A DNA stretch of 64,000 nt from contig CACECK010000004.1 of NCBI GenBank assembly GCA_902557965.1, positions 1 to 64,000 of the forward strand, given 5' to 3'. Each line of letters starts with the position of its first letter. The first letter of the stretch is position 1. Position numbers and translations under genes: made by a program. The notes under the pieces are model-generated. The model searched no databases. It was not told where the DNA came from and worked only from the letters and a program-made list of their open reading frames with translations. Of the stretch, positions 26,295 through 37,002 are shown piece after piece. This stretch comes from an uncultured SAR86 cluster bacterium. GTDB lineage: Bacteria > Pseudomonadota > Gammaproteobacteria > Magnimaribacterales > D2472.

Positions 26295-27439
26295 GATACT
26301 TCTCTAAGATTTACAAAGCTTTGAACAGCAATAGCTTTATTTTTACCAATAATACTTATTTGTTCTGAAGTTGTTGCCTTAAGGCCTATGCTATCAACTG
26401 GAATTTTTAATATTTTTGAAAGGCTTTTTAGTATTGAATCTCTATGGGGATTTATTTTAGGTTCCTCACATATCAAAGTAGCGTCAATATTATGAATCTC
26501 AAGATCTTTATTCTTGATGGTTTCAAGACAAAATTCGATAATCTCTTTACTATCAATACCTTCATTTTTAGGATCCTGATCTGAAAAATATTTTCCTATA
26601 TCACCTTGGCCTGAAGCTCCTAGGATTGAATCTGCTATGGAGTGCAATAAAACATCTCCATCTGAGTGAGCGATGATTTGAAGATCGCATTCCAACATGT
26701 ATCCACCTAGAATGATTCCTGAGCCTTCCTGATATTTATGAAGATCAAAACCAATACCACCCCTTGTAATAAATTTGTTGAGAAGATCAAAGTCATGCTT
26801 TTCAGTAATCTTAATATTGGTTCTCCTTCCAAGGACTCTTGAGCTTTTTAGTCCTATATGCTCAATAGTAAATGATTCATCTGGAATATCTATATTACTC
26901 TCAGTACATTTATTCATAGCATTTGTTAATTCTTTTAATTTTGAAATTTGTGGGGTTTGGACCAAAATGTATTCATTTTTATCTTTTGTTTTATCTTTTT
27001 TACCAACTTTCTTAATTGAATCATAAACAGGAGTATAGAAATACGAACAAAATGTATTGTTAACAATAATATCTGAATAAAGAACTTCTATATCTTTCTC
27101 ATTAATATTAGGTCTAGCTGCATCGTGGGTAATAACATATTCATATTCATCTAATCCTACTGATTTTATTGCATTCATAATAGAATCAGATCTCATTTCT
27201 CCGCCTTTTAAAAATTTGATCTTATTTGAACTATAAAAGCTTTGTTTGTTAATAAAAGAATCGTTTTCTGATATTAAAACAATTATTTTTTTCACATATT
27301 CAGAGCATAAAAAAGGCTCAACAGCTTTCTCAATGACAGATTTGCCATTGAGCATTAAATATTGCTTAGGAATTTCAGATCCAAATCTTGAACCAGTTCC
27401 TGCTCCTGCAATTATTGCCAGTAAACTATCTTTTTTCAT
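26291..27439 (-). CDS. ispDF: Bifunctional IspDF (MEP isoprenoid pathway)
   Basis: One 382-aa protein joins two enzymes of the MEP isoprenoid pathway. Residues 1-225 are IspD, the CDP-ME synthase (IIAGAGTGSRFGSEIPKQYL, THDAARPNI). Residues about 228-382 are IspF, the MEcPP synthase (GIGFDLHKYQEG, HSDGDVLLHSIADSILGA, KATTSEQISIIG). E. coli has separate adjacent ispD and ispF; fused forms are known in alpha- and epsilonproteobacteria. The junction is short and continuous (LLNKFITRGGIGFD). The neighbouring ftsB is the standard ispD partner. Confidence 0.95.
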   Translation of the reverse strand: MKKDSLLAIIAGAGTGSRFGSEIPKQYLMLNGKSVIEKAVEPFLCSEYVKKIIVLISENDSFINKQSFYSSNKIKFLKGGEMRSDSIMNAIKSVGLDEYEYVITHDAARPNINEKDIEVLYSDIIVNNTFCSYFYTPVYDSIKKVGKKDKTKDKNEYILVQTPQISKLKELTNAMNKCTESNIDIPDESFTIEHIGLKSSRVLGRRTNIKITEKHDFDLLNKFITRGGIGFDLHKYQEGSGIILGGYMLECDLQIIAHSDGDVLLHSIADSILGASGQGDIGKYFSDQDPKNEGIDSKEIIEFCLETIKNKDLEIHNIDATLICEEPKINPHRDSILKSLSKILKIPVDSIGLKATTSEQISIIGKNKAIAVQSFVNLREVS

Positions 27440-27734
27440 CTTTTACTTTATCTTCCTCATCAAAGATTATAAATTCTTCATCAGGATATGTAAGGTTTAA
27501 GTTTTCTCTAGCAAAATTTTCAACATGGTCATTAGAATTCTGGGCATTACTTATTTCAAATTCTAAGATTTTATTTTTTTCTTTAAGTTCAAGATTTCTT
27601 TTCAACTGTATTTCATTTTCAGCTTTTAATTGATTTTTAATATCAAAATTCTTCTCACCAAAAAAAATACTTCTTGATAACATAACTACTATCAAAGCCA
27701 AAACCAAAATTATTAATATGTATAATTTTTTCAT
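27426..27734 (-). CDS. ftsB: FtsB, divisome protein
   Basis: Bitopic division protein that acts with FtsQ and FtsL. It has one transmembrane helix (LYILIILVLALIVVML), then a coiled coil rich in Lys/Glu/Leu (about residues 35-65), then ARENLNLTYPDEEFIIF, which matches the conserved FtsB end. At 102 aa it is normal. It overlaps both eno (4 bp) and ispDF (14 bp); eno-ftsB-ispD is conserved in gammaproteobacteria. Confidence 0.93.
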   Translation of the reverse strand: MKKLYILIILVLALIVVMLSRSIFFGEKNFDIKNQLKAENEIQLKRNLELKEKNKILEFEISNAQNSNDHVENFARENLNLTYPDEEFIIFDEEDKVKDEKR

Positions 27735-29005
27735 TTAAGAAGAATATGGCTATTTTCTTCTTCTATCCAAAGCAATCTATTATATTTGGCAACTCTATCA
27801 GATCTGCAGGGAGCCCCTGTTTTAATTTGACCAACACCCAAGCCAATTGCTAGATCAGCTATTGTTGTATCTTCTGTTTCTCCAGATCTATGCGAAATTA
27901 TAGATTTGTATCCATGTTTATTTGCACATTCTATAGTTTTTATTGTTTCAGTTATTGATCCAACCTGATTAAATTTTATTAGGATTGCATTAGCTATGCC
28001 CTCTTTAATACCACCTTCAAGTATGTCCTTGTTAGTAACAAATAAATCATCGCCTACAAGCTGGCATTTTTTTCCAATTTTTTTTGTTAGTAATTTCCAA
28101 CCATTGTGATCATTCTCATCCATACCATCTTCGATTGATGTTATCGGATACTTTTCAACCAGCTTATCTAAATAATCTACAAATTCAGATGAAGATAATT
28201 TTTTATTTTCCCCTTTTAAGGTATAGCTATTTCCATCAAAAAATTCGCTAGCAGCACAATCTAAAGCTATGTTTATATCTTCTCCAGGTTCTAAACCTGA
28301 TTTAATAATTGAATCAATGATTATTTTTATTGCTTCTTCATTATTTTTAAGATCTGGAGCAAATCCACCTTCATCACCTACTGATGAGGACAATCCAGAG
28401 TCTTCAATAATTTTTTTTAAATTTACATATATTTCTGTTGACCACTGCATTGCTTGATTGAAGTTTTTAGCTCCACTTGGAATAATCATAAATTCTTGAA
28501 TATCTATGTTGTTGTTAGCGTGTTCGCCGCCATTAAGAATATTAAGCATTGGCATTGGTATACTTTGAACTTGATTTTCACCAACAATATTTTCATATAG
28601 ATTATAAAAGTGATCATGAAGAGATATTTTATTAGCAATAGATGCTGAATGAGATACTGCTAAAGAAATAGCCAAAATAGCATTTGCACCATACTTTGAT
28701 TTATCTGAGGTTCCATCTGAACTAATTAAAATTTTATCTATTTCTTCTTGATTGTTTGGATCTATATCAATAATTAGAGGTCCTAAGATATCATTTATAT
28801 TTTGAACAGCATCCTGAACGCCTTTACCGTGATATTTATTTGCTTCATCTCTTAATTCCAAAGCTTCTTTTGAGCCAGTTGATGCACCGCTTGGAACCAT
28901 TGCAATACCATAGCTTCCATTATCTAAAAATACCTTGCATGACACAGTAGGAACACCTCTTGAATCAAAAACTTGAATTGCTTTAGTTCCAATTATTTTT
29001 GCCAT
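27731..29005 (-). CDS. eno: Enolase
   Basis: Glycolytic enzyme converting 2-phosphoglycerate to phosphoenolpyruvate; also an RNA degradosome component in E. coli. The 424-aa protein has VPSGASTGSKEALELRD (substrate loop), VGDEGGFAPDL, SIEDGMDENDHNGW (metal ligands) and ISHRSGETEDTTIADLA. It lies 3 bp after kdsA. The usual order pyrG-eno is interrupted here by kdsA. Confidence 0.98.
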   Translation of the reverse strand: MAKIIGTKAIQVFDSRGVPTVSCKVFLDNGSYGIAMVPSGASTGSKEALELRDEANKYHGKGVQDAVQNINDILGPLIIDIDPNNQEEIDKILISSDGTSDKSKYGANAILAISLAVSHSASIANKISLHDHFYNLYENIVGENQVQSIPMPMLNILNGGEHANNNIDIQEFMIIPSGAKNFNQAMQWSTEIYVNLKKIIEDSGLSSSVGDEGGFAPDLKNNEEAIKIIIDSIIKSGLEPGEDINIALDCAASEFFDGNSYTLKGENKKLSSSEFVDYLDKLVEKYPITSIEDGMDENDHNGWKLLTKKIGKKCQLVGDDLFVTNKDILEGGIKEGIANAILIKFNQVGSITETIKTIECANKHGYKSIISHRSGETEDTTIADLAIGLGVGQIKTGAPCRSDRVAKYNRLLWIEEENSHILLK

Positions 29006-29008
29006 TAT

Positions 29009-29839
29009 TTATTTAATATCTAAATTATCTTGCTCTTTAACAAAATCATCTAAGTCCTTTACTTGAGTTAAAAAGTCTTTGAGCATTCCAAGCGGTAACG
29101 CGCATGGGCCATCACATTTAGCCTGTTCTGGATCTGGATGAGCTTCAAGAAAAAGCCCAGCAATAGACTGAGATATACCTGCTTTAGCTAGACTTAAAAC
29201 ATACTCTCTTCTGCCACCAGTTGCACTTCCCAGACCTCCGGGAAGCTGAAGAGAGTGTGTAACATCAAAAACAACAGGCTTTAAAAGTTTTTTAAGAATT
29301 TGAAAATTAAGAGTATCAACCACTAAATTGTTATATCCAAAAGAGTTACCTCTTTCACATAATGTTATATTTGGATTGCCAGCAGCAGAGCATTTCTCGA
29401 CAATATTTGACATTTCTGGAGCTGATAAGAATTGTGGTTTTTTAAATTGAATTATTGATTTAGTTTTTGCAGCGGATTGCACTAAATCAGTTTGCCTCGC
29501 CAAAAATGCAGGAATTTGAATAACTTCACAAACTTCGCTAACAGGCTCTGCCTGTGAGGGTTCGTGAATATCTGTGATGACTGGAACATCAAATTCATTT
29601 GAAACTTCTTGCAGTATTTTAAGACCCTCTTCCATACCAGGGCCTCTAAATGAATTCATTGAGCTTCGGTTAGCCTTATCAAAGGAAGCTTTAAAAATAT
29701 AATTGATTTTTAAATCATCTGTTGCTTGTTTAAAACTTTCAGCAACTTGCAATGCCAAATCTCTTGATTCTAAAACATTCATTCCTCCCATTAAGGTCAT
29801 GTTTTCTGAATTACCAATAGTAAAGTTTCTTAATTTCAT
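29009..29839 (-). CDS. kdsA: KDO-8-phosphate synthase
   Basis: Condenses phosphoenolpyruvate with arabinose-5-phosphate to give KDO-8-P for the LPS inner core. The 276-aa barrel has FKASFDKANRSSMNSFRGPG, VITDIHEPSQ, IQFKKPQFLSAPEM and CERGNSFGYNNL. It lies between pyrG and eno, so its substrate-producing neighbour is right downstream. The arabinose-5-P isomerase KdsD is also in this window at 61538. Confidence 0.97.
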   Translation of the reverse strand: MKLRNFTIGNSENMTLMGGMNVLESRDLALQVAESFKQATDDLKINYIFKASFDKANRSSMNSFRGPGMEEGLKILQEVSNEFDVPVITDIHEPSQAEPVSEVCEVIQIPAFLARQTDLVQSAAKTKSIIQFKKPQFLSAPEMSNIVEKCSAAGNPNITLCERGNSFGYNNLVVDTLNFQILKKLLKPVVFDVTHSLQLPGGLGSATGGRREYVLSLAKAGISQSIAGLFLEAHPDPEQAKCDGPCALPLGMLKDFLTQVKDLDDFVKEQDNLDIK

Positions 29840-29843
29840 TATT

Positions 29844-31484
<1,641 letters not shown>

Positions 31485-31510
31485 TCATGATGGGTAAACA
31501 GAATAGCAGA

Positions 31511-32572
31511 TTAATTAATATTTTTATATATCTTTTTTACTCGTGACTTGATGCTTGTCATCAAATAATAGGATATCAAGTCATTTGACTTAGCTATATT
31601 TGAAATTGGTAAACTGGGTGAAAAGAACTCACACCAATCTCCAACATTACATTCTTTTAAATTTGTAACATCTATTGTAGTAAGATCCATGCTTACCTTG
31701 CCAAATATTTGAGCTTCACTGCCATTAATCAAGACCTTTGTACCATCTTTAATGCCTACTGGAAGGCCATCAGCGTAGCCTAGATAAACAGAAGCAATTT
31801 TCATATTTTTATCAGCGATTGCTCTCCCATCATAACCAACACCTTCACCTTTCGAAATTGATCTTAAGTTAACAATAGGTGATCTTAGGGTCATAGCAGT
31901 TTTTATATTTGGATCATTAAGATAGCCTCCATATATACCGATACCACATCTGACCCAGTCATAAGATTTTTCAGGAAAGTTCATGATACATCCGGTATTA
32001 GCAATGCTAAGACATACATCTGCATGCAGTCTTTTGTGAAGATTCTCAAACAATGAGAATTGCTTTGCATTAGATTCTGCCTCAGGATCATTTGATGATG
32101 CTAAATGTGTCATTAATGTAAATTTTGTACTAGTTAGATATTTATTATAGATATCCATAAATTCATCTATATCGAATCCAAGTCTGTTCATGCCAGTATT
32201 TACTTTGAACCACAGATTTTCATAATTATTGTGTTTTTTTATTAAATTAAATTGGTCCGAATTATGGACAACAATATCAAAATTATTTTCTCTAGCTAAT
32301 TTGTAGTCTTTGTCGTTGTATATTCCTTGCATCAAAAGAATTTTCTTTTTAGATAATAGCCTTATTTTCAATGCCTCATCAGTTCTTACAACTCCATATC
32401 CGTCTGATAAATCATCAACATCTTTAACAATACTTTCTAGATGATGGCCATATGCATCGGATTTTATGACTGACATAAATTTAGAGGAAGGATTTATACG
32501 ATTTTTAATATAAGAAATGTTGCTTCTAAACATTTCAGGTTCTATTAATAGTTCAGAGTTTAGAGTCGTCAT
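31511..32572 (-). CDS. alr: Alanine racemase
   Basis: PLP enzyme that makes D-alanine for peptidoglycan. The 353-aa protein has the PLP lysine in SVIKSDAYGHH (about residue 38) and the second catalytic base Tyr in EGVGYDGRAI. The substrate-binding regions GMNRLGFDI and RCGIGIYGG are also present. It overlaps dnaB by 4 bp; dnaB-alr is a common gammaproteobacterial pair. D-Ala produced here feeds Ddl, encoded in the same run. Confidence 0.95.
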   Translation of the reverse strand: MTTLNSELLIEPEMFRSNISYIKNRINPSSKFMSVIKSDAYGHHLESIVKDVDDLSDGYGVVRTDEALKIRLLSKKKILLMQGIYNDKDYKLARENNFDIVVHNSDQFNLIKKHNNYENLWFKVNTGMNRLGFDIDEFMDIYNKYLTSTKFTLMTHLASSNDPEAESNAKQFSLFENLHKRLHADVCLSIANTGCIMNFPEKSYDWVRCGIGIYGGYLNDPNIKTAMTLRSPIVNLRSISKGEGVGYDGRAIADKNMKIASVYLGYADGLPVGIKDGTKVLINGSEAQIFGKVSMDLTTIDVTNLKECNVGDWCEFFSPSLPISNIAKSNDLISYYLMTSIKSRVKKIYKNIN

Positions 32573-33939
32573 TCAAAAGATTCATAGAAACTGTCAGTAG
32601 AAAAGTTTTCAAAACGAGTAAACTCTTTCAAGAAAGTAAGATTTACAGTCCCTATTGGTCCATTTCTTTGTTTTCCGATAATGATTTCAGCTTTATTACC
32701 TTGATCAGAATCTTCATTATAAACTTCATCTCTATAGATAAATAATATTACATCTGCATCTTGCTCAATTGCACCTGAATCCCTTAAGTCTGCCATTATT
32801 GGTCTTTTATTAGGCCTCTGCTCGACAGCTCTGTTAAGCTGAGAAAGTGCTATAACTGGAACATTTAATTCTTTTGCTAATGATTTTAATGATCTAGATA
32901 TTTCTGAAATTTGATTTACCCTATTTTCAGTTGATAAAGGAAGTTGCATGAGCTGTAAATAATCTACAACTATTAAGGAAAGTCCATTTTCCTCTGTTCT
33001 GGCAAGTCTTCTTGCTTTTGCTCTAAGCTCCATTGGTGAAAGAATAGAACTATCATCTATCCACAATGGTAAATTTTTTAATTTTTCACTTTGCTGCAGT
33101 AACAATCTTAATTCATCATCTTTCAACATTCCCGATCTTACATTTTGTTGATCAAGTTTACATATTCCAGAAAGCATTCTTGTAGTTAATGACTCGCCGG
33201 GCATTTCTAAACTAAAAATTAAAACAGCTCCTTTAGAATCCTCATCTAATAACACATTTTCCGCTATATTCATGGCCAAGGATGTTTTACCCATACTAGG
33301 CCTACCAGCGACTACAATTAGATCTCCATTTTGAACTCCTTGCAGTTTAGTATCTAAATCTTTAAATCCTGTTGATGATCCAATTAATCCACCTGATTTA
33401 TTAGACAGTTCATGCAGCCTATCCATTGTTGAAGGAATAAGCTCTTTCATAGATTGTAAGCTTTGATCATTTTGACTAGCTTCATCGTTTAAAGCAAAGA
33501 TCATACTTTCAGCTTTATCTAATAATGAAGCACCATCTTGGCCTTGAGGGTTAGAGATCAACTCTGAAATATCAGTGTTGGCTTTCATCAACTTTCTTGT
33601 AATTGATCTTTGTCTTATTATCTCTGCATATGCCTCTAGATTTGCCGCTGAAGGTGTCGAAGTTGCAAGTTCAATTAAATACTCTTTACCGCCAACTTTA
33701 TTAAGAGAATTCTTATTATCAAGCTTTTCTGAAACAGTCAGTGGATCTAGTGGCTTATTTTCTTCGATAAGCTCTGACATGGATTGAAAAATAATTTGAT
33801 GATCTTTTCCATCAAAGTCATTTTCTTTTATTACTTGAATTACAGTATCAAACCTTTGCGTTTCGAGCATTAACCCTCCAAGGACTGCTCTTTCTGCCTC
33901 TCGTGCTTGCTCGTTTTGATTGATAGTTATGTCTGACAT
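32569..33939 (-). CDS. dnaB: Replicative DNA helicase DnaB
   Basis: Hexameric 5'-3' helicase of the replication fork. The N-terminal helical domain (residues about 10-110, EAERAVLGGLMLE) binds DnaG and the loader. The RecA-like domain has Walker A GRPSMGKTSLAMN, Walker B LIVVDYLQLMQL, and SRSLKSLAKELNVPVIALSQLNR. At 456 aa there is no intein. It follows rplI by 38 bp, the standard rplI-dnaB order. Confidence 0.97.
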   Translation of the reverse strand: MSDITINQNEQAREAERAVLGGLMLETQRFDTVIQVIKENDFDGKDHQIIFQSMSELIEENKPLDPLTVSEKLDNKNSLNKVGGKEYLIELATSTPSAANLEAYAEIIRQRSITRKLMKANTDISELISNPQGQDGASLLDKAESMIFALNDEASQNDQSLQSMKELIPSTMDRLHELSNKSGGLIGSSTGFKDLDTKLQGVQNGDLIVVAGRPSMGKTSLAMNIAENVLLDEDSKGAVLIFSLEMPGESLTTRMLSGICKLDQQNVRSGMLKDDELRLLLQQSEKLKNLPLWIDDSSILSPMELRAKARRLARTEENGLSLIVVDYLQLMQLPLSTENRVNQISEISRSLKSLAKELNVPVIALSQLNRAVEQRPNKRPIMADLRDSGAIEQDADVILFIYRDEVYNEDSDQGNKAEIIIGKQRNGPIGTVNLTFLKEFTRFENFSTDSFYESFE

Positions 33940-33977
33940 TGGAATATGATTTTTACATCATATTTCAAAATATACAA

Positions 33978-34424
33978 CTACTCTGGAGATACTTTTACTA
34001 AAACTTCTACGCTAACTTCTGGATGAACGCTTATTACAATATTATGATCACCAGTTTCTTTTATAGGGCCCTCTGGAAGCTGAACTTCACTTTTATCTAT
34101 TGCTACGTCATTATTTGTGAATGCTTCAGAAATCTCTCTAGTACCTACAGAGCCATATAAAGCACCTTCTTCAGTGACAGGAACAAAAATTTCACATTCC
34201 GAACCTTCAATACTCTGAGCTCTAGCTTTTGCTTGCGTTAGAACATCTTCAGACATAGCAGCTAACTCATCTTTCTTTGATTCAACTTCTGCAATGTTAG
34301 ACACACTTGCAAAAGCCGCTTTTTTTTGAGGTATTAAGAAATTTCGGGCATAGCCTGAATTAACTTCTACAATATCGCCTATTTCACCAAGTCTTTGTAT
34401 TTTATCTAAAAGTATTATCTTCAT
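33978..34424 (-). CDS. rplI: 50S ribosomal protein L9
   Basis: Large-subunit protein with two globular domains joined by a long helix. MKIILLDKIQRLGEIGDIVEVNSGYARNFL is the N-terminal rRNA-binding domain. The C-terminal domain (about residues 75-148) includes GALYGSVGTREI. The 148 aa are normal. It lies 2 bp after rpsR. The rpsF-rpsR-rplI cluster here lacks the priB gene found between rpsF and rpsR in E. coli. Confidence 0.97.
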   Translation of the reverse strand: MKIILLDKIQRLGEIGDIVEVNSGYARNFLIPQKKAAFASVSNIAEVESKKDELAAMSEDVLTQAKARAQSIEGSECEIFVPVTEEGALYGSVGTREISEAFTNNDVAIDKSEVQLPEGPIKETGDHNIVISVHPEVSVEVLVKVSPE

Positions 34425-34426
34425 AA

Positions 34427-34621
34427 TTATTTGTGCATGTCAGTATATGGAATCAAAGCTAAAAACCTAGCTATCTTGATATATTTTGTTAATTTTCTTT
34501 GATTTGATGCTGTCACGCCTGTTACTCTTGCAGGAATAATCTTGCCGGTTTCAGTTAAAAACTGTTTTAAGATATTTACGTCCTTGTAATCAAAATTTTT
34601 AGGTAGGTTGTACTTACTCAT
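34427..34621 (-). CDS. rpsR: 30S ribosomal protein S18
   Basis: Small-subunit platform protein that pairs with S6. The 64-aa protein contains [25 protein letters not shown] and [18 protein letters not shown], both typical. It overlaps rpsF by 8 bp, so the two partners are translationally coupled. Confidence 0.97.
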   Translation of the reverse strand: MSKYNLPKNFDYKDVNILKQFLTETGKIIPARVTGVTASNQRKLTKYIKIARFLALIPYTDMHK

Positions 34622-35096
34622 CTTTCACCTCATCTGAATTATTTTCAGTTTTTTTCTCATCTTTGATTTCACTATCAATTTCTTCTTTATCAACATTTTT
34701 TTCAGGAATCTTGCTAACTTTTGATTGTTCAATCTTAGGAGAATCATCTTCTACTTCAGTATCTTTTCTCTTGGTCTTAGATTCAACTAGTAGCTGAGAA
34801 TCCTCTCCATAATGTTTCTTAACATTTATAAATAAATGCCTAATTATGGATTCGTTGTATTTAATCTTGTTCTCTATATCTATTAACTTAGAGGGGTCTC
34901 CTTCTAAGTTAAAAAGTAGATAATGGCCTTTATTATGATTATTAATTGAGTAAGCTAACTGTCTTCGACCAACGTCTTCAGTTTTCAGAATCTTGAAAGA
35001 GTTAGATGATAGTAATGTTTCAAAATCTTTAAGAAAAGAGTCAGCTTTACTTGAAAGGTTTGGATTTAATATTATTACTGATTCGTATTTGTTCAT
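34614..35096 (-). CDS. rpsF: 30S ribosomal protein S6 with long charged C-terminal tail
   Basis: Small-subunit protein that binds S18 and h22/h23 of 16S rRNA. Residues 1-95 are the ferredoxin-like fold ([34 protein letters not shown]). Residues about 105-160 form an acidic/basic low-complexity tail rich in Glu, Lys, Asp and Ser. E. coli S6 also has an acidic tail, polyglutamylated by RimK; this one is longer. A hairpin in the leader covers its Shine-Dalgarno. Confidence 0.96.
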   Translation of the reverse strand: MNKYESVIILNPNLSSKADSFLKDFETLLSSNSFKILKTEDVGRRQLAYSINNHNKGHYLLFNLEGDPSKLIDIENKIKYNESIIRHLFINVKKHYGEDSQLLVESKTKRKDTEVEDDSPKIEQSKVSKIPEKNVDKEEIDSEIKDEKKTENNSDEVKDE

Positions 35097-35102
35097 GTTT
35101 TA

Positions 35103-35142
35103 CCTTGTGGTTTAAGATTTTTACTTTATGTAAAAACCAAGG
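35103..35142 (-). promoter_or_regulatory. rpsF leader hairpin covering the ribosome-binding site
   Basis: In the rpsF mRNA leader, CCTTG pairs with CAAGG, and a 7-bp inner stem TTTTTAC/GTAAAAA closes a 5-nt loop. An asymmetric internal loop (TCTTAAA) and a bulged A separate them. The AAGG Shine-Dalgarno, 6 nt before the ATG, is in the outer 3' strand. Many bacteria have an S6:S18-binding structure here; I could not confirm that its conserved nucleotides are present. Confidence 0.5.
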
Positions 35143-35174
35143 AAAAAGCATTCTAATTCAATTAATATTGAATA

Positions 35175-36398
35175 TCAATATTCGCTTCTAACTATCTTGA
35201 GCAGCTTAGAAAAGAAGCCTTGATTTTGCTCTGCAAGCATTTCATTGTTTAGCTGTTTATATCCATGCTCAATAAGTCCAATAGAGGTAGAGTATATTGG
35301 ATTCTGCAGTATCGTCTCCATGCCTTGAAATTTTGATGGTATGCCCAATCTTACAGATGTTTGAAAAATAGATTCTGCAAGCTCAACAACTCCTTCCATT
35401 TTTGATGTACCACCAGTAAACACAATTCCAGCAGAAATTTTATCTTCAAAACCATTTCTTGTTATCTCAGCTTTAATTAAGTCAAATAGTTCGGAATATC
35501 TTGGTTGTATTATATCTGCGAGTGAACTTCTTGAAAGCTCTCTTGGCGGTCTTCCACCAACACCAAGCACTTCGATTGTTTCGTCATCTTTTGTAAATTC
35601 AGTTACAGCACAGCCATGCTTTTGTTTAATATCCTCAGCTTGAGGAGTTGGTGTTCTTAACGCTTGAGCAATATCACTAGTTACTTGATCGCCAGCAATT
35701 GGTATCACTCCTGTAAATACAATTGATCCTGAGTTAAAAATTGCAATATCTGTTGTTCCACCTCCAATATCAACTAAGCATACGCCAAGATCTTTTTCAT
35801 CATCAGAAAGTATGGAGTGTGAGCTAGCGAGCTGTTCAAGAACAAAACCATCAACTCCTAAATTACAATTCTTAATACATTTTTCTATATTTTTTATTGC
35901 GCTGTTTGCACAAGTAACCAAATGGACTTTAGCTTCCAATCTAACACCTGACATCCCCAATGGATCTAAACTAACCTCTTGACCATCTATAACAAATTCT
36001 TGAGGTAATACATGCAGAACCCTTTGATCAGATGGAATAGAAACTGCCTGCGCAGAATCTATTACTCTATCAATATCAAATGGGGTTACTTCTTTATCCT
36101 TTATTCCCACAGCACCCTGAGAATTCAAACTCTTTATGTGGTTTCCTGCAATACCAACAAAAACAGATCTTATCTTGTCTTCTATCATTGATTGCGCCTG
36201 TTCAACAGCTTTGCTTATTGCGTCCGTTGTAGCATCTATATTTACAACCACCCCTTTTTTAAGGCCACTTGATGGATAAGCCCCTAGAGCAACAATTTCT
36301 AATTTATTTTCAACATTGTATTTACCAACAATACATACAACTTTTGAAGTGCCTATATCCAAACCAACGATCATATTAGAATTTTTATTTACTGCCAT
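35175..36398 (-). CDS. ftsA: FtsA, actin-like divisome protein
   Basis: Actin-fold ATPase that tethers FtsZ to the inner membrane and recruits later division proteins. The 407-aa protein has VGLDIGTSKVVCIVG, the 1C domain, VDIGGGTTDIAIF, and FTGGTSKMEGVVELAE. A C-terminal amphipathic helix (FFSKLLKIVRSEY) serves as membrane anchor. It is normally followed by ftsZ; here the next gene, 78 bp away, is rpsF. It overlaps ftsQ by 14 bp. Confidence 0.97.
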   Translation of the reverse strand: MAVNKNSNMIVGLDIGTSKVVCIVGKYNVENKLEIVALGAYPSSGLKKGVVVNIDATTDAISKAVEQAQSMIEDKIRSVFVGIAGNHIKSLNSQGAVGIKDKEVTPFDIDRVIDSAQAVSIPSDQRVLHVLPQEFVIDGQEVSLDPLGMSGVRLEAKVHLVTCANSAIKNIEKCIKNCNLGVDGFVLEQLASSHSILSDDEKDLGVCLVDIGGGTTDIAIFNSGSIVFTGVIPIAGDQVTSDIAQALRTPTPQAEDIKQKHGCAVTEFTKDDETIEVLGVGGRPPRELSRSSLADIIQPRYSELFDLIKAEITRNGFEDKISAGIVFTGGTSKMEGVVELAESIFQTSVRLGIPSKFQGMETILQNPIYSTSIGLIEHGYKQLNNEMLAEQNQGFFSKLLKIVRSEY

Positions 36399-37002
36399 AA
36401 TTTATCGCAACTCCGTCTTTATATCTTATATCTATAATACTAGGTATTCTTCCAATCTCTAACAAATAATTTAATGTATCTTTAAAATTTTTAAATTTAA
36501 TATCTGATAAGTTCTTTCCAAATCGAATCGTGGTTTCTCTGGATGCCACCTCCCATCCAGAAACGTGATTGTAATTAATTTTTTTGATATTAAATCTTGT
36601 TGGAACAACATTTATAATTGTAATAATGTCTTCAAGGTTATTAATTGGGCCATAAACAAAAATTAAATCTTTGCTCGATGTATCATATTTAAACTTATTT
36701 AAATTGATGTCATAAAAGTGCTTTTCGTTTAATACAAATAATGGTTTTTTATTTCTAATATTTATAATTATTTTTTTTTGGAAAGGCCTAAAAATTAAAG
36801 TATATTCCTCAATCCAGTCCTCCTCTTTGATTAGTTTTTCAATCTCGTTTCTAGAACCTGAGTTATAAATTTTATTTATTAAATCTGACTGCGATTTGAA
36901 TTCAAGTCCTGATTCAAAATTAACTTTTATTTCATATTGTGCATATGAAAAGATTGAAAAAAATAGAATTAATGGTAAAAATATTTTTTTATAGTGATGC
37001 AT
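36385..37002 (-). CDS. ftsQ: FtsQ, reduced form
   Basis: Bitopic division protein that recruits FtsBL. Identified by position between ddlB and ftsA and by a weakly FtsQ-like middle (PLFVLNEKHFYDINLNKF). At 205 aa it is shorter than E. coli FtsQ (276). The N-terminal cytoplasmic tail is only about 5 residues and the hydrophobic segment (IFLPLILFFSIFSYA) ends like a signal peptide. The POTRA region (about residues 25-85) is recognisable only by length and position. Anchored versus secreted form is open. Confidence 0.8.
   Translation of the reverse strand: MHHYKKIFLPLILFFSIFSYAQYEIKVNFESGLEFKSQSDLINKIYNSGSRNEIEKLIKEEDWIEEYTLIFRPFQKKIIINIRNKKPLFVLNEKHFYDINLNKFKYDTSSKDLIFVYGPINNLEDIITIINVVPTRFNIKKINYNHVSGWEVASRETTIRFGKNLSDIKFKNFKDTLNYLLEIGRIPSIIDIRYKDGVAINYGSK

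Noticed and set aside
35143-35174. AT-rich palindrome (GAATATTGATATTC) after ftsA as a terminator
   Set aside because: It has no G-C stem and no T-tract, so I do not call it a terminator.
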